Part shown: in pieces, positions 46,242 to 58,233 of the stretch
Numbering within the stretch: the first letter of the stretch is position 1
How the letters are laid out: the number at the start of each line of letters is the position of its first letter
Assembly: GCA_002914805.1 (NCBI GenBank)
Contig: JXTB01000173.1
Span: 600,356-664,355, forward strand
Origin: Parasponia andersonii
Taxonomy: Eukaryota; Streptophyta; Magnoliopsida; Rosales; Cannabaceae
Direction: 5' to 3'
DNA length: 64,000 nt
Program-made: the position numbers and the translations under genes
Notes under the pieces: model-generated
Told to the model about the DNA's origin: nothing
Databases searched by the model: none
The model's input: only the letters and a program-made list of their open reading frames with translations

Positions 46242-47421
46242 ATGAAAACAATGATAAGCAGAACCAAGCATTCGATCATTAGTACTCCCTCTAAGCGAAT
46301 AAAGAAAAGAAGATGCAGTGGCAAAACATTAACGCTTCAGACTGGTCTCTCAGATTCAATAACAAAGAAAAGAGGTAGTAATATTACGCACAAGGTTTCG
46401 ACAACGACGAACAATAATATTTGTTCGCTTCCGAACGAGTTGATTGTCGAAATATTGGCTCATGTTGCTGCCTCCTCAATTTCTGATTTCTTCATGACCA
46501 AATTAAGGTAAATATATGTTTAAGACAATTTTTTTTTTTTCCTGTTATTATCTCTCTTAATTGGGGCTTATTATTGACAGGCATACGTAATGTGACATCT
46601 GCAGTTGGAAGTTGTTCAATAAGTTAGCCGAAGATTATAGTGACTATTTTTACCGGCAATTGTCGCTTGATCAACTTTCGTCTAATTTGTTGGATTTGCA
46701 CTTGAGCGAAGGAGCAACTTCTCTTTTTAAAAAATGCCTGAAGAATGAAAACCCAGAGGCTTTATGTCGAGAAGGAGTGGTACGTCAAAATTTTCTATCG
46801 AACCCACGTTACATAATTACTTTGGTTTTAATTCAGTAACTGAGAATAAAAAACTTAAAATTAAAAATACCTATGCTAAAGTAACCCCACAACGTAATGT
46901 CCGTACTTGAAATGTTACAAATAAACATGAATATTTTGGAGAATTTGCATTCTAATCTTTGATACATATTACCTATGTATTTTACTGACAATATTGCATG
47001 TAACTTGTTTTGCGCACAGATTGAATACATAAGCTATCACCAGAGGAAAGAGTGTGGTCTAGAACTTATGAAAAGAGCTGCAACAGCAGGTCACCTTGGA
47101 GCTTCATACCTTGCTTGGTGTCATTTTTATTTGCAAAGGAGATGAATTACACCACATGGGTTGGAACTCTTTAGCAAAATCAAGACAAGTCAACAAAGGA
47201 AAGAATGCCGTGAAAAGCTAAAACGCTTAGCTGATTCCATATGGTTTACTCAGAATGGAGAATTTGTCAAATCAAAACTTTTTGAGTGTCAATTTCCTGA
47301 GCGGAAGCGCAGCGCCGTGACTATTTTCAGCGATGATGGTGATGTGCAAAGTTGTGAGGCATGCAAATTGAATCAAGATAACGTTTCTTCAATTTCGTGT
47401 CAGATATTTTATCTACACTAA
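46242..47421 (+). CDS. F-box protein, At1g67623-like, possibly a pseudogene
   Basis: F-box proteins recruit substrates to SCF ubiquitin ligases through the F-box, which binds SKP1. I predict exons 46242-46507, 46605-46779 and 47020-47421 (GT-AG introns). The basic N-terminus (about 60 residues) precedes the F-box SLPNELIVEILAHVAASSIS (residues 62-81). The exon 1-2 splice gives KLSWKLFNKLAEDYSDYFY, matching this family; the acceptor at 46580 instead would bring in a stop. Exon 3 has a TPR/Sel1-like YISYHQRKECGLELMKRAA segment and a C-terminal CEACKLNQDNVSSISCQIF cysteine motif. In exon 3 an in-frame TGA at 47142-47144 is reached, while a neighbouring frame (FICKGDELHHMG) reads through before the first frame resumes at LELFSKI. 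Either two compensating frameshifts disabled the gene or the assembly has errors. The partner and substrate are unknown. Confidence 0.7.
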
Positions 47422-48013
47422 CGTGATTGCTCCGACGTATCTAGTCGATACAACCCTCTGTGATCAACATGTGCTCATTTGGCATTCACTCCTCTGCCTA
47501 GACCAGGATTAAAGACACTAGGACTTTGACACCACTACACCACATTTTAATTTGTAACCTCTGCAGTTTAAAATAAATATAAGAGTCTCTTTTTTTGTTT
47601 TGCATCTTTAGTTTCCGTGGCTCTATCAGAACTCGGAGCTCCGAAATTCTTAGACAGAACAAACAAATTATATATAAAATACCATACTCGCGCAATTCTA
47701 ATCAGAAAATCAACTATAGATGTATGTATAGTGCATATTGCAACTCACTATTCATTACTAAGTGATGTAACGTTGCTCAATAATTTAGACGTGTTTTTCA
47801 TACTGGTATTAGGCTAAAGGACACATAAACAATTGCAACTACCCAAATCACATTTTATACTCAAAAAACTCGCAAAGCTTTGTAACTACAAGAAACCCAT
47901 GTTAAATTTTCAGGCGAAATTCCAAAGCACATCACTACATTATCACAGTTTTTTTTTTTTTTTTTTTTTTTTGTATCCCAAAAATAAAATATAAAGCTTA
48001 AAACAGAACAACT
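47422..48013. other. Intergenic region between F-box and sHSP genes
   Basis: AT-rich with no gene seen. A T-run of about 22 bases lies at 47951-47972, just beyond the 3' end of the sHSP gene. Confidence 0.5.
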
Positions 48014-48825
48014 CTACTCAACATTGACATGGAACACGTCAGACCTCTCATCTTCCTTGACCTTAGGCACCACCACTTTGAGGACGCCATTCTTCATCTC
48101 AGCCTTGATCTGATCAGTCCTGTAGAGCTTCTCGGGCAGATCGATCCGGCTCATGTACCTCCGCCCGCTCTCTTCGCTCCCTTCCTCCTTCTCACCTTCG
48201 CCCTTGATGGTCAGCGTGCTCTGCTCCACCGAGACCTTCACGTCCTCCTTCCCCAGCCCCGGCATGTCCACCCGGAGATGCAGGGCGTCTTCGGTCTCCC
48301 TCGCGTCCCAGCCTCGGCGGAGCCCCGAGCCCACCCCGCGGGAGGAGGGTGAGGTGGCCGAGAGGAAGGGATTCTCCATGAACTGGTCCATCAGGTTCAG
48401 GACCTGGCTCAGGCTCCTCGTCGGCGAAAATGGATCAAACACTTCTGTAACAATTAGTACAACCAGAGAGATTTCGAATCAGCTCTTCCGCCAAAAGAAA
48501 AGGAAAATTCGATTTTCTCGGAAACCAAACAAGAAAATTAGTAAACAGAGTATCGAGAAGAAGGAGAAGGATTCAGATGACGACTACCTGAGAGGAAATC
48601 ATCGCGGCCGAGGCGGCGAGGGGCGAAGCGATCGGAGCGGCGATCGACGTCTAGGCCGCGCTCGTCGCTGAATTCGCCGTCGTCGTAGTCGCGCGCGGCG
48701 TTGGTGTTGAAGCGGCGGGAAGCGGTTGCGGGGGCGTTGGCTATGGGGCGAATCGGGCTAGAGAGTGGGGACTTGGTGCGGAGGTTGGAGAAGAGGAGGC
48801 GCTTGAGAGCTAGTGAGGAAGCCAT
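48014..48825 (-). CDS. HSP23.5: Mitochondrial small heat-shock protein (HSP20 family), 222 aa
   Basis: An ATP-independent chaperone that holds unfolding proteins, predicted in the mitochondrial matrix. Two exons, 48825-48588 and 48444-48014 on the minus strand, join with a GT-AG intron of 143 bases. The N-terminus [19 protein letters not shown] is basic, serine-rich and free of acidic residues, as in a mitochondrial presequence. A DVD/DDGEF acidic-basic linker follows. Across the junction [17 protein letters not shown] matches plant mitochondrial sHSPs. The alpha-crystallin domain spans about residues 124-215 with [12 protein letters not shown] and the GVLKVVVPK strand (199-207). An intron in the presequence/linker region is normal for this class. 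The symbol is taken from the Arabidopsis At5g51440 relation (from memory); HSP23.6 is the close paralogue. The upstream HSE-like site (49016-49023) fits heat induction. Confidence 0.93.
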
Positions 48826-48977
48826 TAGGCCGAGATTGCTTGATGGATTAATGCTACAGAGAGAGCTTGTTTTGAGTGCTTTGTTGTTTTTCGCTTTTGG
48901 GTCAAGTAAATGGGATTTTATGGCACAATTGGAAGAGTGTGGAAGGTCCGGGAAAGGTCGGTGTAGAACCAAATCAA

Positions 48978-49023
48978 GAATCTTCTAGTAGCGCAAAGTC
49001 CGTTATAATGGATATTTCTCGAA
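48978..49023 (-). promoter_or_regulatory. Putative heat-shock promoter of the sHSP gene
   Basis: On the minus strand a TTCTCGAA-type palindrome (49016-49023, TTCnnGAA) lies just upstream of a TATA-like TATAAC near 49003-49009. A second GAATCTTC element (48978-48985, GAAnnTTC) is on the downstream side. The spacing to the ATG at 48825 leaves a leader of about 150 bases. Functional heat-shock elements usually need three alternating nGAAn blocks; only two-block matches are seen here. Confidence 0.45.
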
Positions 49024-49029
49024 GCACGT

Positions 49030-51758
49030 CCCTTTTTTTTTTAAAAAAAAAAAATTAGAGAATAAAAAACAAAATGGGCCTTTTATAACAAAAAATTGAA
49101 ATGGCTCTTATACTCGTTCTTTTTATGCTTGTTAATATTAATAATATTATAATAAAATCATAGTGAATAACTTTACAATTTACGTGCATGAGTTTCCTTT
49201 TTTGTTTCACTCTTTTCTCGAAGGACATTCTCTTTATTTGTTTTTTTTCGGAAATGAATATATGCCCCGTTTATTACAAATGAGTGTTTTTTTTTTAATG
49301 CTTCATTTAAATAAAATGTATTTGTTTTCAAAATGTTGCGAAATAATTGAGTTTGAGTTTATTTACAAAATTGATCGTATAATTAAGTTGGCCATTAGTA
49401 TTACCTATAACACTACAATTCGAATTCGAACATGTTAGCACGACATAAAAACGACACATTTAATTAAATGTATTACATAAGTTGTTTTTCAAATTAAGTG
49501 AGTTGATTCAAAACTTACTATTTAATTATTTATATTACACGTATCAACCTAAAATTGACACAAAAATTTAATAAATCGCTTAAATCTCTTTGTTTTGTTT
49601 TGTTTGGAAAATTGTTGACCCTACATATAATACATCTAATGGATCAGACGTCTAATGGATCAGTTTTATCCAAGTGTATACTAATCCTTATACTAAAGAA
49701 TCTGGTACATGATAGATTCAATAAAACTTATTAACGTATGTTTTGAAATGATAAACAGGACTATCAAACATCAATATTAGATCAAATGTCATAATTAAAT
49801 ATTTGCTAATCTATATCTGTTTTGATGTTGACCATTTATACTATCTATATAGTAAAACTAAAAACATCGTTATTATACATAAAACGAAAAAAAAAATAGA
49901 ATTCTATAAAAATGAAAGCTAACTGCAAATGCCTTGAAGAATTATCTTTTTTTCAAGAAAAATCCCAAGTTTTGAGGTATGCTAGATTGTACATCTACAT
50001 TTAAAATCTCTTCGAATGATAACATTTTGTGTATAAAATTAAGTAATCTCTATTGATTATTTTAAGTTATTTTCAATGAATATTAAGTGTTAGTTTCGAA
50101 TTCTGTGTTGACTGATGAATTTTTGGATCCATTTGTACGTAGAGAGATAGACATTTGAACATATTTTAAATGTATAATATAATCTTGCACAATTCAAAAC
50201 TTACCATTAATTTTGCAAAAACATGGTTTTCATCTTTCTTTTTCGGGCTTCTTATAGAAATCTAGGCCCATAGGATTAAAAGAGTGAAAAATTCCGGATG
50301 GTTGATTTTTTGGAACAATTATGGATTAATTTAGAAAAATACCACCTTTAAAATTTTTTAGAAAAAGATTGCATTTAATAAATATTTAGAAAAATACTAC
50401 TTTTTCTTTTAAAATTAGTATTTTTCAGTGATAATCAAAGTAGCCAGTTGGATTATTTTGGGTAACTAATCTAGTTACTGGAAGTAACCGGTCAAGCTAT
50501 CCTAGATAATTTGACATATTACCTCAAGTATCTCACTAATCAATTAAAAGTGGCATTTTTCTAAATATTTTTAAAGCAATATTTTTCTAATTAAATCTAA
50601 GATTTTTCAAATAATTTCAAAATCTAAGATTTTTCTTTTTTTTTTTTTTAATTTTCACCATAAAAAATGTAATTTCCTTATTTTTTTTCTTGCGTAAATT
50701 GCAAAGTGGAGATCTTAACAAAATGGCCTAGGTTTTGGTTCGTTTTAAATAGATGTCTATTTTCCAAATACCGTAGCAAAATCATAGGTACATTAGTACA
50801 TATACTAAGTATACAATCTAATTTACCCATATAAAAATATATACTCTATATCTGAATTAAGGTTGGGGCAAATTCAAATATATTAAGCTATTTAGCTAAA
50901 AAAGGAAAAATGTTGAACATTTACTAAAACAAAGTATAAAAAATGGACACCCACTCTAATTTCTCAAATACAGGGGTAAGGAAAATTTGAAAAATTTTGT
51001 TTTGCTAAGAGCTTGGGAAAGGGAAAATGACTTAGATGGGACTAACATGGGCCAAAATAATTTTTTGTGCATCTTTTAAAAACTGACATTTTTAAGAGTG
51101 TCAAAGATGTTTTGAACATGAGAAAATTATTATTGAGGACTTTTTCATAGTCAAAAATTTATTGACAATCCTAAAAATATTATTTAAAAAAATGCAAAAA
51201 AAAAAGTAGTTTTGGCCTAAATTAGTCTTATCTATATCCTTTTCTTCCCGGAAAAATGACATGGGTAGGAGTAGTTTGGGCCAAAATGAACTTCTTTAAC
51301 TTTTTTTCAAGATGAGATTTTTAGAAGTATCATAAATTTTATAACCAGTAGTAAAAAAATTTATGAACCTGAAAAACTCCTAAAAATTCCATAAATGACA
51401 GGTCATAAAACTTTTGACGAGTCAAAGAGTTATTTTGGCCCAAAAGACTCTTAGTTATGTCCATTAGAGCCCTGGGACCTTTACCCAACTATAATGAAGG
51501 CCCAATTTTTCCGGGAAATCGAATTGGGCAGCATAGCATTTGCCCAAATCTTATCCTTATTAGCGCACAACCCACCCCCAATCTTTGTAAAATTGCACTT
51601 CGGCCCCTCTCATTCACAAACATGTCAATCGCTTCCTTAGCTTCGTGCATAACAGTAACGATATAACAAAACTGAAAAAACTCCATAGACCATAAACCAT
51701 TAACACTGAGATTTAGAAGCCAGCCGAGTTCACTCGTCCGATCCGGAGCGAGTTCACG
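49030..51758. other. AT-rich intergenic region before COG7
   Basis: I see no gene. There are A/T homopolymer runs (49031-49053) and a diverged pair of units at about 51025-51230 and 51250-51440, sharing a GGGCCAAAAT phrase, a GACATTTTTA-like phrase and a TCATAAAT/GTCAAAGAT phrase. The proximal promoter of COG7 should be in the last few hundred bases, but no clear TATA box stands out. Confidence 0.5.
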
Positions 51759-52118
51759 ATGCTGGATCTAGGCCCATTCTCGGGTGAGAGCTTTGACCCG
51801 AAGAAATGGGTTAACTCGGCGTGTCAGACTCGGCATCCCGAGGACTCAATCGACAACCACCTGGTCGATCTGGAGATGAAGCTCCAAATCGTATCGGAAG
51901 AGATCTCTGCCTCGCTCGAGGAGCAGAGCACCGCTTCCCTCCTGCGCGTGCCACGCGCCACCCGCGATGTGATCCGGCTCCGCGACGATGCCGTCTCACT
52001 GCGCTCTGCCGTCGCCGGAATCCTTCAGAAGCTCAAGAAGGTACCTTGGAGAATATTAGGTTGGCATTTGGCAGCATCAGATTTACTGTATTCGGACTGT
52101 TGAGTGCGCGTGTCTGTG

Positions 52119-52169
<51 letters not shown>

Positions 52170-55100
52170 CCTGGTGCAGCTGTAGGAGCTTGGTATTTCC
52201 TAATTGCTCAATTGGGTTTTGTTCATTTTTTCGAGAAAACGTGGGAATTGGTGAAAGTTAAATAATTTATACTTGAAGATTTGCAATGTTAGCTTTGGTT
52301 TATTTGGAAATCAAGATTTTTTTAACACTTCAAATTGTGCTAATGTTTGAGCTTGATCTTTTGGAAGTGTGAATGTGGGATTTTTGCAAAATATTGCGAC
52401 AAGGCACTCCCTTTAGTCAGTTAAAACATATTTTTTCCATTTTCGTTTTAGGAATTTATGTTCATGTTGCAATTAATATGATGGAAAATAGAATCTGTAG
52501 TCAACCGTGAGTTACATTTACGGATATATCACTCAAACAAGTGAAATGATAGCCTCAAGAGAGATTTTAATCTGCTTTGCAAGAGGTTGTAGAAACAGCA
52601 AGACAAATTATAGAAGCAGTTGAATGTTGTAATGCCTACGTCTTAATACATTTATTCACGTAATTGGGTTGTATAACGACATTTTTAAAAAGCTGCTGAC
52701 TGTTCGCTTTTGTTCATATCATTACATGATTGGCAGCTTCTTTCTCAAGATCTGTTATATGCTTAGTCAGTTGCATGAAAATACTCTCTTGTTTAATCAT
52801 TTGGTTTAATCTGCAGGCTGAAGGATCATCTGCTGAATCAATAGCCGCTTTGGCTAAAGTTGATACTGTTAAGCAGAGAATGGAAGCTGCATATGAGACA
52901 TTACAGGTAGGTTTCTGATGAGATAATTTATCATATGTGTGGATCGTAGAAGTTGAAATCAGTGAGTTTGCTGGAAAGTAGGATGTTATATTTGATGTAC
53001 CCATTTTGTTCTGCGTGAACAGGATGCTGCTGGGTTAACTCAGTTAAGTTCAACTGTGGAAGATGTCTTTGCCAGTGGTGATCTTCCACGTGCTGCAGAG
53101 ACCTTAGCCAACATGAGACATTGCTTGTCTGCTGTTGGGGAGGTATTATATTTCCTTGAATGCTAATACATTATACTCTGCATTTGATATTTATCAATTT
53201 TGGTGGTTTGACTTGTTATTTTATTCTGTTCAACACTTCGTTTTAGGTTGCTGAATTTGCTAATGTGAGGAAGCAACTTGAGGTCTTAGAGGATAGGCTA
53301 GATGCAATGGTGCAGCCCAGACTAACAGATGCATTATCCAGTCGTAAGGTCACCAAATTTCGTAAAGCACTTGATTTTCTGTTGGGTTTCTTTCTGTTTT
53401 AATTTTATGCATCTCTTCTCCACCCCTTGTAGTACATATGATAGCAACTTGAATATTTTACACCTATTCTCATCATGCAGGTAGACATTGCACAAAATTT
53501 GAGGGCTATTCTTATTCGAATTGGGAGATTCAAGTCACTGGAGCTACGTTATACCAAAGTTCACCTAAAGCCCATAAAGCAGCTCTGGGAAGATTTTGAT
53601 TCCAAACAACGTACTAATAAGCTTGCAAATGAGAATACTGAAGTTGATAGGATGGCAAGTGTTAATGAGTTTCAATCAAGTTCTCCAACAATTTCATTCG
53701 CCAGCTGGTTGCCAAGCTTCTATGATGGATTGTTTCTTTATCTTGAGCAAGAATGGAAGTGGTAAATTCTTCAGACCAATTAAATTTATGTTCTCAATGA
53801 GTTTTCCTTGTTATACTCTTGGTAACACTAATATCGTGTTGGTACAAAGAAATTATCACGGAATTTAAGCATTGAGCTTAAACTGTCATCTGCAGGTGTA
53901 TGGTTGCTTTTCCTGATGATTATAAAACTCTTGTACCAAAGCTGCTGATAGAGACGATGGCAACTATTGGACCAAGCTTCATTTCACGTATCAACCTTTC
54001 TAGTGGAGATGTTGTTCCTGAAACAAAAGCATTGGGAAAAGGTTTGCAATGAGTTGTTTTTAGGTTGCTTTTAATTTTGTAGGGTTTATTATTTACTTTT
54101 AAGTTATGTATTCTTTAGCTGGGGGCAGTTCATAAATTCTCCTATCAATGTATTTCCTTTTATTCAGGTATCTTAGATATTCTGTCTGGGGATATGCCAA
54201 AGGGAATTAAGATTCAGAGGAAACATTTGGAGGCATTGATTGAATTGCACAATGTTACACAGACTTTTGCTAGAAATATTCAGCATTCATTTTCGGATTC
54301 TGATCTCCGGGTTCTAATGGATACGCTGAAGGCTGTGTACTTTCCCTTTGAATCATTTAGACAAAGGTAAACAATTTTAAGCTTTGGGTACCTATGTTTT
54401 CTTCTTCTATATTTAGTCTTTTAGTTTGTTGTATTCCTTTGGTATATACTGGCTTTGTACCTACCTCCTTTTTATTTATTTATTTATTTATTTGAATGCT
54501 TTCTTAATTTTTGACTAATGATTGAACATGTGTTTGACCAATGATTGAACATGTGTTCTAGGTATGGACAGATGGAGCGGGCTATCCTATCCTCTGAAAT
54601 TGCTGCAGTGGATCTTAGGGGAGCTGTTACTCGTGGTGTGGGTGCCCAGGGGATTGAACTCAGTGAAACAGTTCGCAGAATGGAGGAGTCCATTCCCCAA
54701 ATTATTATACTTCTTGAAGCAGCTGTTGAGAGGTGCATCAAGTTTACTGGTGGTTCTGAGGCAGATGAGCTAATTCTTGCTCTTGATGAAATAATGTTAC
54801 AATATATATCTGCCTTGCAAGAGACACTGAAATCATTAAGAGTGGTCTGTGGAGTGGACCATGGTAGTGATGGTGTTGGTTTAAAGAAAGAGATTGGATT
54901 GGACAAGAAAGATGGATCCCAAGCTGCGCGCAAAGTTGACTTGATTTCAAATGAGGAGGAATGGTCCATTGTGCAAGGGGCTTTGCAGATCCTCACAGTT
55001 TCAGATTGTTTAACTAGTAGGTCCTCTGTTTTTGAAGCTTCCTTGAGAGCTACTCTTGCTAGATTAAGCACAACTTTGTCTCTTCCCGTATTTGGTTCAA

Positions 55101-56528
55101 GTGTGGACCAAAGCCCATCACATGTCGGTGACGACAGTTATGGGGAAGCATCTGTGGGTGGAAGGGCTGCCTTGGATGTGGCTGCTGTGCGGCTTATTGA
55201 CGTTCCTGAGAAGGCTCGGAAGCTCTTTAACCTTTTAAGTCAGGTACAGGAATTTTAGAGGCATGTCCTCTGTTACATTAGCTTTTTGTAACTTTGACAA
55301 ACAATTATTCTGCATACCCTTGCTGGAATTTCGAGTGGGGGATGATGCTCACAAATTTTACACTTGATAATGCAGTCAAAAGATCCTAGGTTTCATGCAC
55401 TTCCATTGGCATCTCAGAGAGTTGCAGCATTTGCTGACACAGTAAATGAACTTGTATATGATGTCCTCATTTCTAAAGTGCGACAACGCCTTTGTGATGT
55501 TTCCCGTTTGCCAATATGGTCCTCAGTTGAGGAGCAAAGTGCTTTTCCTCTCCCAAGCTTCAGTGCATATCCTCAGGCCTATGTTACCAGTATTGGTGAA
55601 TATCTACTTACGTTACCCCAACAGTTGGAGCCACTTGCAGAGGGCATCTCTAACAATGATGCCAACAATGATGAAGCCCAGTTCTTTGCAACTGAATGGA
55701 TGTTCAAGGTACGGACCAGTACAGAAATAGGAATATCTTCAATCTGGCACCTCTTAGCAATTTAGATCACAATGCTTTGCATATTCAATTTAGATCACAA
55801 TGCTTTGCATATTATTTTTCTGAATACTATGGTCCTTTTCTTGATTGCACCCTGTGGGCGTCCAAAAACCTTTGATACAGCTTCTCTGCCTACTGATCTT
55901 AAATTCATAGCCAAATTTTAAGCATGATCATTGACCTGGTTGTTTAAGCAGCCTAGATCCTTACTATTGCTGGTTGCATTGTATTCCATCCACCACTTTC
56001 TAACAGTTAGGTCTTTGTGTTTACTAGAGTTTTCGCAGATTTTCTCCTTATGAGCTTCCCTCAATTCTAGTCCTAGATATGATAGTAACAATCAAGCCTA
56101 TTTTGCCGGAAAATATTTTTGGATCTTTCAAACGGTCCTTGTGCATATGTTTGTTTAAAAACTCACGGCCATAAAATAGTCTATATTCCCTAGTATCTGT
56201 TATCACGTGTTTAATATGATTTTTTTTTTTGGGGGGGGCGGTAATGAAGGTTGCAGAGGGTGCTACTGCCCTTTACATGGAGCAATTGCGGGGAATACAG
56301 TACATAACGGATCGTGGTGCACAGCAATTATCAGTTGACATTGAGTATCTGAGTAATGTGCTCTCAGCTTTATCAATGCCAATTCCACCAGTTCTTGCTA
56401 CATTCCACACTTGTCTTTCCACTGCGAGAGACCGGCTGAAAGAACTTGTTAAATCCGACTCGGGAAATCAGCTAGATCTTCCAACAGCAAACCTTGTGTG
56501 TAAGCTGCGGCGTGTGGTTTTGGATTAA
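51759..56528 (+). CDS. COG7: COG7, conserved oligomeric Golgi complex subunit 7, 837 aa
   Basis: COG7 is part of lobe B of the eight-subunit COG tethering complex, which docks retrograde vesicles at the Golgi. In Arabidopsis it is EMBRYO YELLOW (EYE). Ten exons, all GT-AG: 51759-52040, 52817-52906, 53023-53142, 53247-53348, 53481-53761, 53896-54041, 54168-54366, 54562-55243, 55376-55708, 56250-56528. The phases agree and the total is 2,514 bases with stop. The start MLDLGPFSGESFDPKKWVNS and the N-terminal alpha-helical region (HLVDLEMKLQIVSEEISASL) are typical, as are WLPSFYDGLFLYLEQEWKWC, DLRGAVTRGVGAQGIELSET and the C-terminal TANLVCKLRR. The length is close to that of the Arabidopsis protein (about 836). 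No broken codon was found. Intron 1 carries a TA microsatellite. The last acceptor follows an unusual T10-G8 tract. Confidence 0.97.
52125..52166. repeat. (TA)n microsatellite in COG7 intron 1
   Basis: About 21 uninterrupted TA dinucleotides. Such a repeat is likely to vary in length between individuals. Confidence 0.95.
54511..54560 (+). repeat. Tandem 23-26-bp duplication abutting a COG7 splice acceptor
   Basis: TGACTAATGATTGAACATGTGTTT is followed by TGACCAATGATTGAACATGTGTTC, then TAG and exon 8. A TTTA microsatellite (about 54471-54495) lies just before. The duplication copies the sequence next to the 3' splice site, including a possible branch-point TGATTGAAC, and leaves a usable acceptor. 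Confidence 0.85.
55762..55813 (+). repeat. Tandem duplication in COG7 intron 9
   Basis: TTTAGATCACAATGCTTTGC occurs twice, 28-29 bases apart, shortly after the donor side of the intron. No function is apparent. Confidence 0.85.
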
Positions 56529-56641
56529 CAATTTTCATCTTTGAATAGAGTATATTATACCCTACGATACCAGTACAGTGTGCCCACAAAATATGGTCTA
56601 AATTTTACACCTATTCATTACATTGTTGTCTCTTGAATAAC

Positions 56642-56647
56642 AATAAA
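56642..56647 (+). terminator. Poly(A) signal candidate for COG7
   Basis: AATAAA about 115 bases after the stop codon lies in a TTG-rich context, in the normal range for a plant 3' untranslated region. Confidence 0.45.
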
Positions 56648-58233
56648 TTATCAGCTTCTGGAAAGGGGGGGGGAAAAAGTTTTCAATTAGCTTATCTTGA
56701 TTTTTTTCCTAATCCGAAGTACCAAAAGAGAACCCGGCAGGTTACGTGTTCTAGACTGAGGTTGCATCACTTTGTTGATTAGCATTTATTAGAGACATAA
56801 AAATTATAAACAGTCTGAGTTTTGAGATTTTGGTTTTGAATTTTGAACCTTTTTTTTTCTCATCTTAATGGACAGCACCTTTGACTCGCTATCTCAAGTT
56901 TTCTTAGACGAAGAAACCCATTTGAAATCGTTGGCCCTTTGTTGTTCAACCTTTGAAACTCTGAAGGGTTTGCTTTAGGGATCGATGTGCAAGCATGGAC
57001 AAAAGAGTTATAACAGGTTTATAAATATTCCTGAAACACATAAGCCTGAATGAAATTACAACCTGAAATCCTCGTTGTATTTGGTAACATAAGTACCTAT
57101 AATAACACCCTGGGAAAAAGATAAATACCGACAGAGAGAGGCCACAAAATTACCAAATGACAGTTCAGCAATCATTAGACATATCGTCTAGCCAATTTCA
57201 ATTGCAATTTGTTTCTCAGTTTCCGTAGAGTTCACCGAGCTGCTCATCTGCACAAATCATCCTTATTATGAGATATTGTCAAACCACTGGCAGATCTAGC
57301 TATCAAGTTTCACTCATAAGTTCCTGTTTTATACGGTAAAGTTAAAAAATACACAATTTCGTAGATTATGAATTTACCTCCAGCACCCAAAATTGAACAA
57401 ATACATATTGCCAAAAGGCATCATCTTGAGTTCCAGACCACTATAGAGTTCAACATTTCTGCTAAGTGATTCTACAAAAAAACCAAATAACAACCTGTAC
57501 TAACGTGGGTATCCTAAATTTGAATTATCAAATTCAAAATTTACCTATATTTTGTCACTACAGTGCAATTCCACAAACTGAATTGGCAATGGCGGGTGGA
57601 TGTGACAACAAGCCTCCAGGCAAAAAGGAGGGATAGAATACCAAACCAATTGTTATCAACGCATTTGCAACAAATAGGTTAATACTGAAACAACCAGAGG
57701 CAGAGACGAGTCTTTTTTTTTTCCTTGAATTGAATCCATGATGACGAAGTTAAATGATTATTAACAGCAAAGATGAGATTTTTAAGTTACCTCAGTAAAT
57801 GAAAAAAACCCTTATCTCTCCAGGCTGCTGTCACAAGGTATTCATACATATTTGAATCTGATGTCTAAAATATGTGTAGGACACAATGTAGCATTGTAGC
57901 TAACAATTATCACAAAAACACGGGGACGTGAGACTCTGAAAACAATGTTTTAGAGAAAATGCATATAAAGGGGAAAGGAATTTACTCAAACAAAGTAAAA
58001 ACCAATTGTAAAAGGAATCACAGCAAAAAATGATACCTACCTCAATCGTTTTTCTCCTTTAACAATATTGATGAAAGGGAGATGATTTAGTGTCAACAAA
58101 GCTGTGAGATAGTAAACAAAAAAGTTTCACCCATAATGACAATCAGTCAGGGTCCAAAAGCACATCGTAAAAATCTCGGGATAAAAATCTACCTCATTAA
58201 ATTTCAAAGCTCAGACATCTATCTACAATTTCA
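56648..58233. other. Convergent intergenic region between COG7 and the LUC7-like gene
   Basis: No coding signal is seen on either strand. The genes face each other here, so this stretch holds both 3' ends. Spliced 3'-untranslated sequence of the LUC7-like gene may extend into about 57200-58200. Confidence 0.5.

Noticed and set aside
46588..46590. Stop codon in the F-box gene if exon 2 began at 46581
   Set aside because: An alternative acceptor at 46603-46604 gives a continuous family-like sequence, so this stop is intronic.
47951..47972. T-run of about 22 bases as a possible retrogene poly(A) tail for the sHSP gene
   Set aside because: The sHSP gene keeps its intron, so it is not a processed copy; the run is a simple homopolymer.
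48153..48671. Plus-strand open frame of 172 codons across the sHSP gene
   Set aside because: It is the reverse shadow of the sHSP exons and intron, with arginine/serine-rich composition caused by the reverse complement of a GC-rich coding exon.
54484..55071. Minus-strand open frame of 195 codons in COG7 exon 8
   Set aside because: It is a shadow of a conserved coding exon and has no recognisable domain.
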